Of a DNA stretch of 64,000 bases, positions 32,078-41,099 are shown one piece after another. This DNA is from Demequina lignilytica (GTDB lineage: Bacteria > Actinomycetota > Actinomycetes > Actinomycetales > Demequinaceae): assembly GCF_030418305.1 (NCBI RefSeq), contig NZ_JAUHPX010000010.1, positions 1 through 64,000 on the forward strand, in the 5' to 3' direction. Numbering within the stretch: the stretch's first letter is position 1; each line of letters begins with the position of its first letter. The notes beneath the pieces were generated by a model. That model saw only the letters and a list, made by a program, of their open reading frames with translations, did no database searches and had not been told where the DNA came from. Both the position numbers and the translations under genes were made by a program.

Positions 32078-34948
32078 TCACAGCCGCCAGTGGTCGGGAC
32101 CGCAGGGCTCCAGGCCGCGCTGCACGTTGATCGCGTCGAGCTCGGCACCCATCGCGGCGACCTGCTCGGGCGAGCACATGGGCAGGCCCGTGCGGAGCGT
32201 CGTGTCCGCGCGCCAGCGGCCGTTGTCGATCCAGCCGAAGCCGATGAAGTAGCCCACGCGCCCGAACACGCCCTGCAGGCGACCGGTCACCTCGGGGTCC
32301 CAGGCCATGACGGACAGCGGGGTGTCCATGGTGAACGGCGCGGGCGCGGCCGGGGGCGCGTCCAGCGGGACGCTCCACTCGTGCGCGCCCGCGCCCACCC
32401 GCTGCTCGGGCATCCCGGGCAGGTCGACCACGGCCTCGGCGTTCGCCGGCACCGCGGCGGTCACGTGCATCGTCCCGTCCTCGAGACGCCAGGACACCTC
32501 GAAGCGCCCGTGGACCGACTCGAGCGCCGTCGAGGCGGAGGTGAGCGCGCCGCCGGGACGCGGCGCGATGCGCGCGACGCGGTAGCCGGGCTCGAGCGGG
32601 CTGAGGCCCGCGATGTCGCGGTGCATCCAGTCCGCGACGGCGCCCAGGGCGTAGTGGTTGAAGCTGGTCATCTCGCCCGGGTTGACGCTGCCGTCCGGCA
32701 TCATCGAGTCCCAGCGCTCCCAGATGGTGGTCGCCCCCATGGTGACCGGGTACAGCCAGGAGGGGCAACCGGTCTCCGCGAGCAGGCGGTGCGCGACGTC
32801 GCGGTGACCGGTGGAGGCGAGCGCGTCGCACAGCAGCGGCGTGCCCACGAATCCCGTGCGGATCCGGAACGCGTGCGCCACCGTGAGCTCGGCGAGGCGG
32901 TCGCCGGCCTTCGCGAGGCGCGCGTCGCCGTCGAGCAGGCCGAACGTGATCACCAGGGCGTACGCGGTGGGGGCGTCGGACAGCACGCGACCCTCGGGCG
33001 TCACGTACGCGGCGAGGAAGGCCGCGCGGGTGCGGGCGGCCTCGGCGGCCCAGCGCTCAGCGTCCTCGGTCCGGCCCAGGACGGCGGCGGCGTCGGCCAC
33101 CGCGGTGAGGGTCTTGTGCAGGTAGGCGCTCGCGACGATGTCCTGGTCGGTCTTCGCGGCCGCCGGGTTGTGCGGGGGAGCGGTCGGGTCGAGCCAGTCG
33201 CCGAACTGGAAGCCGCCGCGCCACAGGCCCTGCTCGTCCGTCACGGCCAGCACGGCCTCCGCCCACGCGGTCATGGACGCGTACTGCCGCTCGAGCAGCC
33301 CGGCATCGCCGAGGGCGAGGTGGAGGGCCGGCGGGACCAGCGTCGCGGCGTCCGACCAGGCGGCGGCCGGCAGCACCGGGCTGCGGTGGGCGGGGTTCGG
33401 CACGATCATCGGCACCACGCCCGCGTTGCGCGCCTGCTCGGCCTCGACGTCCTTGAGCCAGGAGCCGAGCATGCCGCCGCAGTCGTACAGGAAGGACGCG
33501 GTGGGCGCGAACACCTGGATGTCGCCGGTCCAGCCCAGGCGCTCGTCGCGCTGCGGGCAGTCGGTGGGCAGGGAGACGAAGTTGCCGCGCATGCCCCACA
33601 CGACGTTCTGGTGGAGCTGGTTGAGCAGCGGGTCCGAGGACTCCCACCAGCCGGTGCGGCGCATGTCCGTGTGGATCACCACGGCCTCGACGGAGGCGAG
33701 CGCCTCGAGCGAGTCGATGCCCTCGATCTCCGCGTAGCGGAAGCCGTGGAAGGTGAAGCGGGGGGCGAAGTCGACCGTGCCCGAGCCGCCCACGACGACG
33801 GTGTCGACGTTGGCCGCGTGGCGCAGCGCGCGGATCGCGAGCTCGTCGTTCTCGAGCACCTCGGCGTGATGCAGCGTCACGACGGTGCCCTCGGGCGCCG
33901 TCGCGCGCACGTGCATCCAGCCCACGAGGTTCTGGCCGAAGTCGAGGCGGATCCGGCCGTTCTCGCGCATCTCGCTGGCGACGGGCGCCACCGTCTGGAT
34001 CCGGCGCGCGGGCGGCGCCGCCGCGGGCTCGAGCCGCTCGCGAGGAGCGTCGACCACGACCACGGGCGCGGCGTCCGCGAATGCGGGGGCGCCGCCGACA
34101 ATGCGTGTGAGGCCACCGTCGAGGCGGCGGTCGTCGCGGCGCTCGCCCTGGTAGATCGACGCCGAGGAGGTCGGGCCCGTGTAGGTCGCGAGCCAGGTCG
34201 CGTCCGTCCCGTGGGTGTCGACGGTGCCGTCGGCGTACTCGAGGCGCACCTGCATGAGCAGCGCGGTCGGACCCTCGTACGCGACGCGGAAGTCGCCGTC
34301 GAAGCCGAAGCGCTCGCGGTGCCAGCCCTCGGCGACCTCGGCGCCGACCAGGTTGTCGCCCTCGACCATCAGCGCGGTGACGTCGGTGGTCTGGAGCAGC
34401 AGGCGGTCCTCGTAGGAAGTCCAGCCCGGCGCGAGCACCTCGTCGGTGGCGACGGTGCCGTTGACGACGGGCTCGTAGACACCCAGCGCCGTCGCCGTGA
34501 GCACCGCCCGTGAGAGGCCGTCGCGCACCTGCACCACTCCGGCCGCGCGCAGGGTCGGGCGGTCGCCCGCCAGGTCGGCGGGCTCCTCGGGCTGCTTCGC
34601 GGCGGTGATGAACGATGCGGTGACGTCGGCGGGTGCCAGCGGCCCGGTCAGGACGGGCACCGTCTCGCTCCACGCCGTCTCGTCGCCGCGGGTGGACCGC
34701 GCTCGGACGCGCAGCGCGGCTGCGGTGAACGGCGCGAGCGGGGGGAACGGCCAGGCCACCGCCGCGGAGTCGCGTCCCGTCACGGTCGCGATCGAGGCCG
34801 TGCCCGCGATGGTGAGCTCGAGGTCGGCCGACTCCTGGAGCCAGCCGTCGTGAGCGTCGGTCACGGTCCACGACACGGTCGGCCGGGGGGTGGAGCGGAA
34901 GGCGGGGGAGCCCCTCCCGTCGAGCCACAGCTCAGCGATGAGCGCCAT
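32078..34948 (-). CDS. GH78 alpha-L-rhamnosidase
   Basis: A 956-residue GH78 enzyme releasing terminal L-rhamnose from glycosides. N-terminal beta domains (about 1-340) carry AEGWHRERFGFDGD; the (alpha/alpha)6 catalytic domain begins near LDFGQNLVGWMHVRA and contains TDCPQRDERLGWTGD (about 470, acid Glu) and NPGEMTSFNHYALGA (about 770, base Glu). There is no signal peptide, so it acts inside the cell on imported oligosaccharides. An extra roughly 60-residue C-terminal tail distinguishes it from the second copy at 56 kb. AAGGAG precedes the ATG. A TetR-type site lies in its upstream region. Confidence 0.92.
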   Translation of the reverse strand: MALIAELWLDGRGSPAFRSTPRPTVSWTVTDAHDGWLQESADLELTIAGTASIATVTGRDSAAVAWPFPPLAPFTAAALRVRARSTRGDETAWSETVPVLTGPLAPADVTASFITAAKQPEEPADLAGDRPTLRAAGVVQVRDGLSRAVLTATALGVYEPVVNGTVATDEVLAPGWTSYEDRLLLQTTDVTALMVEGDNLVGAEVAEGWHRERFGFDGDFRVAYEGPTALLMQVRLEYADGTVDTHGTDATWLATYTGPTSSASIYQGERRDDRRLDGGLTRIVGGAPAFADAAPVVVVDAPRERLEPAAAPPARRIQTVAPVASEMRENGRIRLDFGQNLVGWMHVRATAPEGTVVTLHHAEVLENDELAIRALRHAANVDTVVVGGSGTVDFAPRFTFHGFRYAEIEGIDSLEALASVEAVVIHTDMRRTGWWESSDPLLNQLHQNVVWGMRGNFVSLPTDCPQRDERLGWTGDIQVFAPTASFLYDCGGMLGSWLKDVEAEQARNAGVVPMIVPNPAHRSPVLPAAAWSDAATLVPPALHLALGDAGLLERQYASMTAWAEAVLAVTDEQGLWRGGFQFGDWLDPTAPPHNPAAAKTDQDIVASAYLHKTLTAVADAAAVLGRTEDAERWAAEAARTRAAFLAAYVTPEGRVLSDAPTAYALVITFGLLDGDARLAKAGDRLAELTVAHAFRIRTGFVGTPLLCDALASTGHRDVAHRLLAETGCPSWLYPVTMGATTIWERWDSMMPDGSVNPGEMTSFNHYALGAVADWMHRDIAGLSPLEPGYRVARIAPRPGGALTSASTALESVHGRFEVSWRLEDGTMHVTAAVPANAEAVVDLPGMPEQRVGAGAHEWSVPLDAPPAAPAPFTMDTPLSVMAWDPEVTGRLQGVFGRVGYFIGFGWIDNGRWRADTTLRTGLPMCSPEQVAAMGAELDAINVQRGLEPCGPDHWRL

Positions 34949-34970
34949 CGGTACTCCTTGGAGTTGGGTG

Positions 34971-34986
34971 CTGAATGATTGTTCAG
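34971..34986. promoter_or_regulatory. TetR-type operator CTGAA-N6-TTCAG
   Basis: The inverted repeat CTGAATGATTGTTCAG lies 23 bases upstream of the GH78 start, just downstream of the TetR gene. A related sequence (35692-35707) lies in front of the TetR gene itself. Confidence 0.5.
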
Positions 34987-35051
34987 AATTGATGAGGAAA
35001 GTCTGCCATGAGGCGTCCGGCGGCCGGTGGGCCGCCGGTCCCGGCCCGAGG

Positions 35052-35666
35052 TCAGAGCGGGACGGACACCAGCTGCTGGATCGAGGTGCGGAGGTCGCCG
35101 ACGGTGTCCACCCGATCGGGGTGGTAGAGCCACTGCAGCTGCAGCCCGTCGAGCACCGCCACCAGCGTACGGGCGGCGTGCCCCGGCTCGACCCCCGGCC
35201 GCAGGAGGTCCTGGTCGCGCAGCGCCAGGAGCGACACGTGCGCCTGCTCGATCAGCCAGTCGTATCGTCCCGCGAAGTAGGCGTGCGCCGGATGCCCGGC
35301 GGCCGTCGCCTCGGCGGCGAGCACCGAGTACAGCTGGATCATGCCTGGTTCCTCGACGTTGTCCCGCACCAGGTCCACGAATGCGCGGAGGTGGGCGATG
35401 CCGGCGGGCTGGCCCTCCGTCCGCCGCGTGAACCGCTCGCGGCTGCGCTGGTCGCGGAGGTCGAGCACCGCCTCCAGCAGGTCGATCTTGGAGCCGAAGT
35501 GGAACAGCACGCCGGCCTGGCTGATCCCGACCTTTGCCGCGATCGCGCGCAGCGAGCCGTTCTCATAGCCGTGCTCCGCGAACACGACCGCCGCGGCCTC
35601 GAGGATCTCGCTGCGACGACCGGCGGTCTTCGCGTACGAGCCGCGCGCGGCGGTGCCTGAGGTCAT
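35052..35666 (-). CDS. TetR-family transcriptional regulator
   Basis: A 204-residue repressor. The HTH is at about residues 25-60 (GSLRAIAAKVGISQAGVLFHF), and the ligand-binding helices follow. The ATG at 35666 is preferred; a GTG at 35699 without a ribosome binding site would add 11 residues. It sits between the GH78 gene and the lipoprotein/PGM/GH3 operon. CTGAA/TTCAG half-sites on both sides suggest that it represses both. The inducer is probably a glycoside-derived sugar or an aglycone. Confidence 0.8.
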   Translation of the reverse strand: MTSGTAARGSYAKTAGRRSEILEAAAVVFAEHGYENGSLRAIAAKVGISQAGVLFHFGSKIDLLEAVLDLRDQRSRERFTRRTEGQPAGIAHLRAFVDLVRDNVEEPGMIQLYSVLAAEATAAGHPAHAYFAGRYDWLIEQAHVSLLALRDQDLLRPGVEPGHAARTLVAVLDGLQLQWLYHPDRVDTVGDLRTSIQQLVSVPL

Positions 35667-35691
35667 GCGCGCACCGTACCATCGGCGAAAA

Positions 35692-35707
35692 CTAACCACC
35701 TATTCAG
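35692..35707. promoter_or_regulatory. second TetR-like site
   Basis: CTAACCACCTATTCAG, in the divergent region between the TetR gene and the solute-binding lipoprotein gene, shares the TTCAG half-site and 11 of 16 positions (in the opposite orientation) with the site at 34971. Confidence 0.4.
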
Positions 35708-35780
35708 TATCTGTGCTACCGTCGGTGCCGCACCGGTTCCTGGAGGGGCCAGGGGACCCGAGACAGACAGAGGAACAACG

Positions 35781-37346
35781 ATGTTTCGTACCGCCGCCGT
35801 GATCGCATGCGCCGCCGCCGGCGTCCTCACCCTCGCCGCCTGCTCCTCCGGCGCCGCCGCCGCCGTCGAGGTGCCGGCCATGCCGGCGGCCTCCGGGGGG
35901 TCCGACGCTCACGCCCCGCTGCTGCGCCTGGGCATGGTCGACGCGCCGGGCGAGGCCGGGTTCGTCGCCAGCCAGATGGCCTTCGCCACCAAGTCCGTCT
36001 ACGGGCAGGCCGTCTACGACACGCTCGTGCGCGCGACCGCGGCCAACAAGCTCGAGGCGGGCCTCGCGACGGGGTGGGAGTACGACGAGACGAGCACGGT
36101 GCTGACCATGCGCCTGCGCACCGACGTGCGGTTCTCCGATGGGGCCCCGTTCACGGCCGACGCCGCGGTGCAGAACCTCCTGCGGTTCCGTGACGGAGGC
36201 TCGCAGAACGCCTACTGGCTCGCGTCGGTCGCCGATGTCGTGGCTCTCGACGAGTCGACCATCCAGCTCACGTTGAGCGCGCCCGACCCGGTGCTGCTGC
36301 TGCAGCTGTCGCGGTCCGCGGGCTACATGGAGTCGCCGGCGTCGTTCGAGGACCCGGCGCCTGTCGGCACGGGCCCCTACCTGCTCGACGCGGAGGCCTC
36401 GGTCGCCGACGAGACGTACGTCTACGTGGCCAACCCCGAGTACTGGGCGCCCGAGTTCCAGCACTACGACCGGATCGAGATGTCGGTCTTCGAGGAGCCC
36501 GAGCCGTTGATGGCCGCGTTCCTGGAGAACCGCCTCGACGCCGGGCTTTACAACGGCTACTACGGCTTCGAGCAGATCGAGGGGGCCGGCTACACCGCCA
36601 ACGACTTCATGCTCGACTGGACCGGCCTGCTGCTGTACGACCGCGCCGGCGAGGTCAACCCGGCGCTGGCCGACGTGAACGTGCGGCGCGCGATCAACTT
36701 CGCATTCGACCGGGAGGGCATGCTCGCGACGCTCAACGGTGGCCGGGGCGAGGTCACCACCCAGATCTTCGGCATCCACACCGACGGCTACAACGGCGCG
36801 CTCGACACCGTCTACGACTACAACCCCGAGAAGGCGCGCGACCTGCTGGTCAAGGCCGGCTACCCGGAGGGCTTCGAACTCGAGATGCCCTCGGTCTCGT
36901 GGATCCCCGCCGCCGTCTTCGAGTCGATGGCGGCCCAGCTGGCCGACATCGGCATCACGGTGGTCTACACCGACGAGCCGGACTACATCGCGGCGATCAC
37001 GCAGCCCCGGTACGCCGCGGTGTCCTTCCAGCTCGAGCAGCCCGCCACGCCGTGGGAGACCTACGTCAACGCGCTGTTCCCGGGCGTGGCCGAGGCGGGC
37101 ATCGGTCCCGCGCCGTGGAACCCGTTCGGCTCGACCGACCCGTTCATCGAGCGGATCGTCGCCAAGTTCCAGGCTGGCGACCCCGGCGCCGCCAAGGAGC
37201 TGAACAACTACATGGTGGATCAGGCGTGGTTCGCGCCGTTCTACCGCAACCTCTCGGTGTTCTACACGGGCGACTCGACCGCGGCGACGCTCCAGGTCGG
37301 CAACGCGTACCCGGCGCTGTGGAACATCGTCCCGACGGGCGCCTGA
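35781..37346 (+). CDS. orphan ABC solute-binding lipoprotein, family 5
   Basis: A 521-residue extracytoplasmic binding protein of the oligopeptide/glycoside (SBP_bac_5) type. The lipobox LAAC puts the lipid-modified Cys at residue 21, after a short signal peptide. WEYDETSTVLTMRLRTDVRFSDG (about 110) and GTGPYLLD (about 200) are family motifs. No permease or ATPase gene follows; the next genes are beta-phosphoglucomutase and a GH3 enzyme. Family 5 proteins also bind oligosaccharides, and the context suggests a plant glycoside. A good AGAGGAAC site precedes the ATG. Confidence 0.85.
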   Translation: MFRTAAVIACAAAGVLTLAACSSGAAAAVEVPAMPAASGGSDAHAPLLRLGMVDAPGEAGFVASQMAFATKSVYGQAVYDTLVRATAANKLEAGLATGWEYDETSTVLTMRLRTDVRFSDGAPFTADAAVQNLLRFRDGGSQNAYWLASVADVVALDESTIQLTLSAPDPVLLLQLSRSAGYMESPASFEDPAPVGTGPYLLDAEASVADETYVYVANPEYWAPEFQHYDRIEMSVFEEPEPLMAAFLENRLDAGLYNGYYGFEQIEGAGYTANDFMLDWTGLLLYDRAGEVNPALADVNVRRAINFAFDREGMLATLNGGRGEVTTQIFGIHTDGYNGALDTVYDYNPEKARDLLVKAGYPEGFELEMPSVSWIPAAVFESMAAQLADIGITVVYTDEPDYIAAITQPRYAAVSFQLEQPATPWETYVNALFPGVAEAGIGPAPWNPFGSTDPFIERIVAKFQAGDPGAAKELNNYMVDQAWFAPFYRNLSVFYTGDSTAATLQVGNAYPALWNIVPTGA

Positions 37347-37386
37347 CCGGCCCGCCCGCGCCCACCCGTACGACGGAAGGACCCTC

Positions 37387-38079
37387 ATGACCGCCCATGC
37401 CGCCCTGTTCGACCTCGACGGGGTGATCGTCGACACCGCGGTGCATCACTTCGCCGCCTGGCGGGAGACCGCCGCCGAGCTCGGCTTCGCCCTCGCCGAC
37501 CAGGACGAGGAGCTCCTCAAGGGCGTCGGCCGCATGGACGCGCTCCGGATCGTGCTCGGGATCGGCGGGGTCGAGGTCGACGACGCGACCGCCGAGCGGC
37601 TCGCGGCGGAGAAGAACGCCCGGTACGTCGAGGCGATCGCGTCGATCACGCCCGCCGACATGCTCCCCGGCGCCCTGGACTGCCTCGAGGCGCTGCGCGC
37701 CCAGGGTGTCCGCACGGCGCTCGGCTCGGCGAGCCGCAACGCCCCGATGATCCTCGACGGTCTGGGGATCCGCGACCTGTTCGACGCCGTCATCGACGGC
37801 TCCGTCGTCACCGAGGCCAAGCCCCACCCGCGGGTGTTCCTCGCGGGGGCGGAGGCCCTCGGCGTCGCGCCCGCGGACTGCGTGGTCTTCGAGGACGCCA
37901 TCGCCGGCGTGCGGGCCGCCAAGGCCGGCGGCATGCTGGCGGTAGGCATCGGCGACCCCGCGGTGCTCACCGAGGCGGACGCCGTCATCCCCGGACTCCA
38001 CGCCGTCGACGCGCTCGCGTCGCACGGCATCACCTTCGCGGGCGCGCCCGCCCCTGCCACCGAGGAGATCTCCGCATGA
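37387..38079 (+). CDS. pgmB: beta-phosphoglucomutase-like HAD phosphatase
   Basis: A 230-residue HAD-superfamily protein. The catalytic loop FDLDGVIVDTAVHH opens the protein, SASRNAP (about residue 118) is the second motif, and EAKPHPRVF plus VVFEDAIAGVRAAKAGG form motifs three and four. The HHxxAW cap motif of beta-PGM is visible (VHHFAAWRETAAELG). It would turn beta-glucose 1-phosphate into glucose 6-phosphate. Its ATGA overlap with the GH3 gene ties the two together. The usual partner, a GH65 phosphorylase, is absent. Confidence 0.8.
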   Translation: MTAHAALFDLDGVIVDTAVHHFAAWRETAAELGFALADQDEELLKGVGRMDALRIVLGIGGVEVDDATAERLAAEKNARYVEAIASITPADMLPGALDCLEALRAQGVRTALGSASRNAPMILDGLGIRDLFDAVIDGSVVTEAKPHPRVFLAGAEALGVAPADCVVFEDAIAGVRAAKAGGMLAVGIGDPAVLTEADAVIPGLHAVDALASHGITFAGAPAPATEEISA

Positions 38080-39797
38080 CCACCCCGACCCGGGTCCGGC
38101 TCGACGCCGCACCGTTCCACCTGGACGCCGCGGCGCAGGAGTGGGTGACGTCCACCCTCGCGGGCCTCACGACCGAGCAGAAGGTGGGACAGCTGTTCTG
38201 CCTGCTCGGCATGCCCGGCACCACCGAGCAGATCGACGCGGAGCTCGCCGTCGCCGAGCCCGGCGGCTACATGCGCCGCCCGTCGCTCAGCACGGAGATC
38301 ATCGAGCTCAACCGCTACATCCAGGACCGCTTCACCGTGCCCGCGCTGATCGCGGCGAACCTCGAGGCGGGCGCCTCCGGTGCCGCGTTCGACCAGACGT
38401 CGATGGGCTCGCCGATGCAGGCGGCCGCCACCGACGACGAGACCTGGGCCCACCGGATGGGCGAGGTCTGCGCGGTGCAGGGTCGCGCGATGGGCGTCAA
38501 CTGGGCGTTCTCGCCGATCATCGACATCCAGACCGACCCGCGCAACCCGATCGTGCTCAACCGCGGCTTCGGCGCGGATCCGGAGCGCGTCCGCCGGATG
38601 GGTGTCGAGTTCGTCAAGGGGCTCCAGGAGAACGGCGTCGCCGCCTCGGTCAAGCACTGGCCCGGCGACGGCGTCGACGACCGGGACCAGCACCTGGTCA
38701 CCACCGTCAACTCCCTGAGCACCGAGGAATGGGACGCCACGTTCGGCGAGGTCTACCGGGCCGTCATCGACGCGGGTGCGCTCACCGTGATGGCCGCGCA
38801 CATCTCCCTGCCCGCGTACTCCCGCGCGCTGCGTCCTGGCATCGCCGATGAGGACATCCTGCCCGCGTCGCTCGCGCCCGAGATCACCACGGACCTGCTG
38901 CGTGACCGGCTCGGCTTCAACGGCCTGGTGGTCACCGACGCGACGCTGATGGCGGGCATGCAGATGTCGATGCCGCGCGCCCAGGCGGTTCCCCAGTCGA
39001 TCGCCGCCGGCTGCGACATGTTCCTGTTCACCGACGGGTACGCCGAGGACTTCGCGCACATGCTGGCCGGTCTCGAGGCGGGCGTCATCACCGCCGAGCG
39101 CCTCGACGAGGCCGTGACCCGCGTGCTCGCGCTCAAGGCCGCGCTGGGCCTCCACGCGGCGACGGCCGAGGAGCTCACCCCCGGGCTCGAGGGCGTGAAC
39201 CGCGGGATGCACGAGGGCTGGGCCGCCGAGCAGGCCGATGCGGCCGTCACCCTGGTGAAGGACAAGGAGGAGGGGCTGCTCCCGCTGTCGCCGGCGCGCA
39301 CCCCCCGGGTGCTGGTGTACTCGCTGCGCGGCGGTGCGATGCCGTCGACCCGGCCCGCCGAGGCCCTGGTGGACGCGCTCGCCCGCCGCGGCTTCGAGGT
39401 CACCCTCCACGAGGACCCGCCGCGCGAGGCCACCATGTTCGGCGCGGTCGGCCGCGACGGCGCCATCGTGGGCGACGCGCTCACGGGTGCCTTCGACCTG
39501 GTGATTTACGTGGCCGACGTGCCGCCCACCTCGAACCATCCGACGGCCCGCCTCGAGTGGACCTTCTGGACGGCGGCCAACCTCCCGCGCTTCACGCACG
39601 AGGTCCCCACCATCGTCGTCTCGGTCGCGAACCCGTTCCACCTGCAGGACGTGCCCCGCGTGAAGACGTACATCAACGCGTACGCGGGCAACCCCGCGAC
39701 GCTCGAGGCCGTCGCCGCGAAGCTCACGGGCGAGAGCGAGTTCCGCGGCATCGACCCGGTCGACCCGTTCATGGGCTACTGGGACGCGCGCCTGTAG
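38076..39797 (+). CDS. GH3 beta-glycosidase or phosphorylase, NagZ subgroup
   Basis: A 573-residue GH3 enzyme without signal peptide, hence cytosolic. The NagZ-type loop KHWPGDGVDDRDQH (about residue 190) offers the Asp-His pair that serves as acid/base, and the nucleophile Asp is in VVTDATLMAG (about 287). A second domain (about 385-570) is present, longer than single-domain NagZ. Substrates may be beta-glucosides or beta-N-acetylglucosaminides. Because some GH3 enzymes with an Asp-His pair act as phosphorylases, linkage to beta-phosphoglucomutase suggests phosphorolysis. That is inference. Confidence 0.82.
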   Translation: MTTPTRVRLDAAPFHLDAAAQEWVTSTLAGLTTEQKVGQLFCLLGMPGTTEQIDAELAVAEPGGYMRRPSLSTEIIELNRYIQDRFTVPALIAANLEAGASGAAFDQTSMGSPMQAAATDDETWAHRMGEVCAVQGRAMGVNWAFSPIIDIQTDPRNPIVLNRGFGADPERVRRMGVEFVKGLQENGVAASVKHWPGDGVDDRDQHLVTTVNSLSTEEWDATFGEVYRAVIDAGALTVMAAHISLPAYSRALRPGIADEDILPASLAPEITTDLLRDRLGFNGLVVTDATLMAGMQMSMPRAQAVPQSIAAGCDMFLFTDGYAEDFAHMLAGLEAGVITAERLDEAVTRVLALKAALGLHAATAEELTPGLEGVNRGMHEGWAAEQADAAVTLVKDKEEGLLPLSPARTPRVLVYSLRGGAMPSTRPAEALVDALARRGFEVTLHEDPPREATMFGAVGRDGAIVGDALTGAFDLVIYVADVPPTSNHPTARLEWTFWTAANLPRFTHEVPTIVVSVANPFHLQDVPRVKTYINAYAGNPATLEAVAAKLTGESEFRGIDPVDPFMGYWDARL

Positions 39798-39816
39798 CCG
39801 CGCATCGTCCCGCCGC

Positions 39817-39850
39817 TCCGGCTCGTCCCGCTCAGGCGGGACGAGCCGGA
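39817..39850. terminator. bidirectional terminator between GH3 and P450 genes
   Basis: A 15-bp perfect stem (TCCGGCTCGTCCCGC) with a four-base loop lies between convergent genes. Confidence 0.8.
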
Positions 39851-39856
39851 CGCGTC

Positions 39857-41062
39857 TCAGGCGAGCGTCACCTCGACCGGCACGCTCTCGAAGCCGCGCA
39901 GGGTGTTGTTCGGGTGGTGGACCACCGGCCCGGTGAGGTCGATGCGTGCGACCCGCTCGAGCAGCGCGCCCAGCACCGCGGTCGCCTCCAGGCGCGCCAC
40001 GTGCTGGCCCACGCACTGGTGGATCCCCATGCCGAAGCCGACGTGCCCCGACGGGTCGCGGTCCAGGTCGAACGCGTCGGGATGCTCCCAGCGGCGCGGG
40101 TCGCGGTTCGCCGCGCCCAGGAACATCAGCACCTTGCGGTCGGCCGGCAGCGTGATGCCTGCGATGGTGGTCGGCACCTTGGTGGTGCGGAAGAAGGTCT
40201 GCACCGGTGACGCCAGGCGCACGGCCTCCTCGAAGGCGCGGGGCAGGAGCTCGGGATGCGCCCGCAGCCGCTCCCACGCGCCCGGCGTGGTCGCCACGGC
40301 GTGCACCACGGCGGCGATCCCGGTCACGGTGGTGTCGACCCCCGCCGTGAGCAGGGAGCGGACCATCAGCGGCGCCTGCTCGGGCGTGATGTCGCCGTGG
40401 TCGGACGCCTCCCAGATCTGGCACCCGAACCCGCCGTCGGCGAGGTTCTCGCGGCGGCACTGCTCGCCGATCCACTCGATGGTCGGGCCGATGGTGGGCG
40501 CGGCCTTCGCGACCAGGCCCTCCTGAGGGCCGAACGCGTTGAACGCGAAGTCGCCGTAGGGCAGGAGGTTCTCGCGCCCGTCGGGTCCGAGCCCGACGGC
40601 GTCGGGGAACACACGCAGGGGGAACACCTCGGCGAGAGCGGTCACGGCGTCGAAGGCCGTGCCGCGGGCGAGCACCTCGTCCACCAGCGTGTGCGCGTCC
40701 GCCCGCCAGCGCTCCTCGAGCGCGCGCAGGCTGCGCGGCGAGAGGATCTCCTGCAGCACGTGCCGCGGGGCGTCATGCTTCGGCGGGTCGGCCTCGAGCA
40801 GCACGCTCGGCGGCCGCCACGGCTTCTCGTGGTTGAAGTTCGACAGCCCGACGCCCGCGGCGGACTGCAGCGACTGCCAGTCGGTGAGCGCGCGGTGCAC
40901 GTCCGCGTAGCGCCCGATCGCGTGGACGTCGTGGCGCTCGAGGTGGACCACCGGCGCCATCTCGCGCAGCTCGGTGACGAACGGCCAGGGGTCGGCGAGG
41001 AACTCGGGGGAGAAGGGGTCGACGTCCGAGGTCGGGATCGTGGTGTCGATGGCGGCGGTCAT
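39857..41062 (-). CDS. cytochrome P450, CYP199-like
   Basis: A 401-residue soluble bacterial P450. I-helix LLTAGVDTT (about residue 232), ExxR motif EEAVR (about 275) and heme loop FGMGIHQCVG (about 345, Cys ligand) are intact. SVLLEADPPKHDAPRHVL and the general layout resemble CYP199-type P450s, which demethylate methoxybenzoates and methoxycinnamates. It lies just after the gene for a PDR-type reductase, which probably feeds it electrons. The exact substrate is unknown; methoxylated plant aromatics fit the context. Confidence 0.87.
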   Translation of the reverse strand: MTAAIDTTIPTSDVDPFSPEFLADPWPFVTELREMAPVVHLERHDVHAIGRYADVHRALTDWQSLQSAAGVGLSNFNHEKPWRPPSVLLEADPPKHDAPRHVLQEILSPRSLRALEERWRADAHTLVDEVLARGTAFDAVTALAEVFPLRVFPDAVGLGPDGRENLLPYGDFAFNAFGPQEGLVAKAAPTIGPTIEWIGEQCRRENLADGGFGCQIWEASDHGDITPEQAPLMVRSLLTAGVDTTVTGIAAVVHAVATTPGAWERLRAHPELLPRAFEEAVRLASPVQTFFRTTKVPTTIAGITLPADRKVLMFLGAANRDPRRWEHPDAFDLDRDPSGHVGFGMGIHQCVGQHVARLEATAVLGALLERVARIDLTGPVVHHPNNTLRGFESVPVEVTLA

Positions 41063-41099
41063 GGGATTCCTCCGGAGGGACGATGCGGGGGCAGGGGGA

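Noticed and set aside
35667..35699. Earlier GTG start for the TetR regulator
   Set aside because: No ribosome binding site and the extra residues overlap the likely operator region; ATG 35666 is preferred.
35781..39797. GH65 kojibiose/maltose phosphorylase locus
   Set aside because: beta-Phosphoglucomutase suggests it, but no GH65 gene is present; the glycosidase is GH3.
37446..40475. Long minus-strand frame opposite pgmB and GH3
   Set aside because: It overlaps three well-supported genes, shows shadow-like composition and has no recognisable domain.
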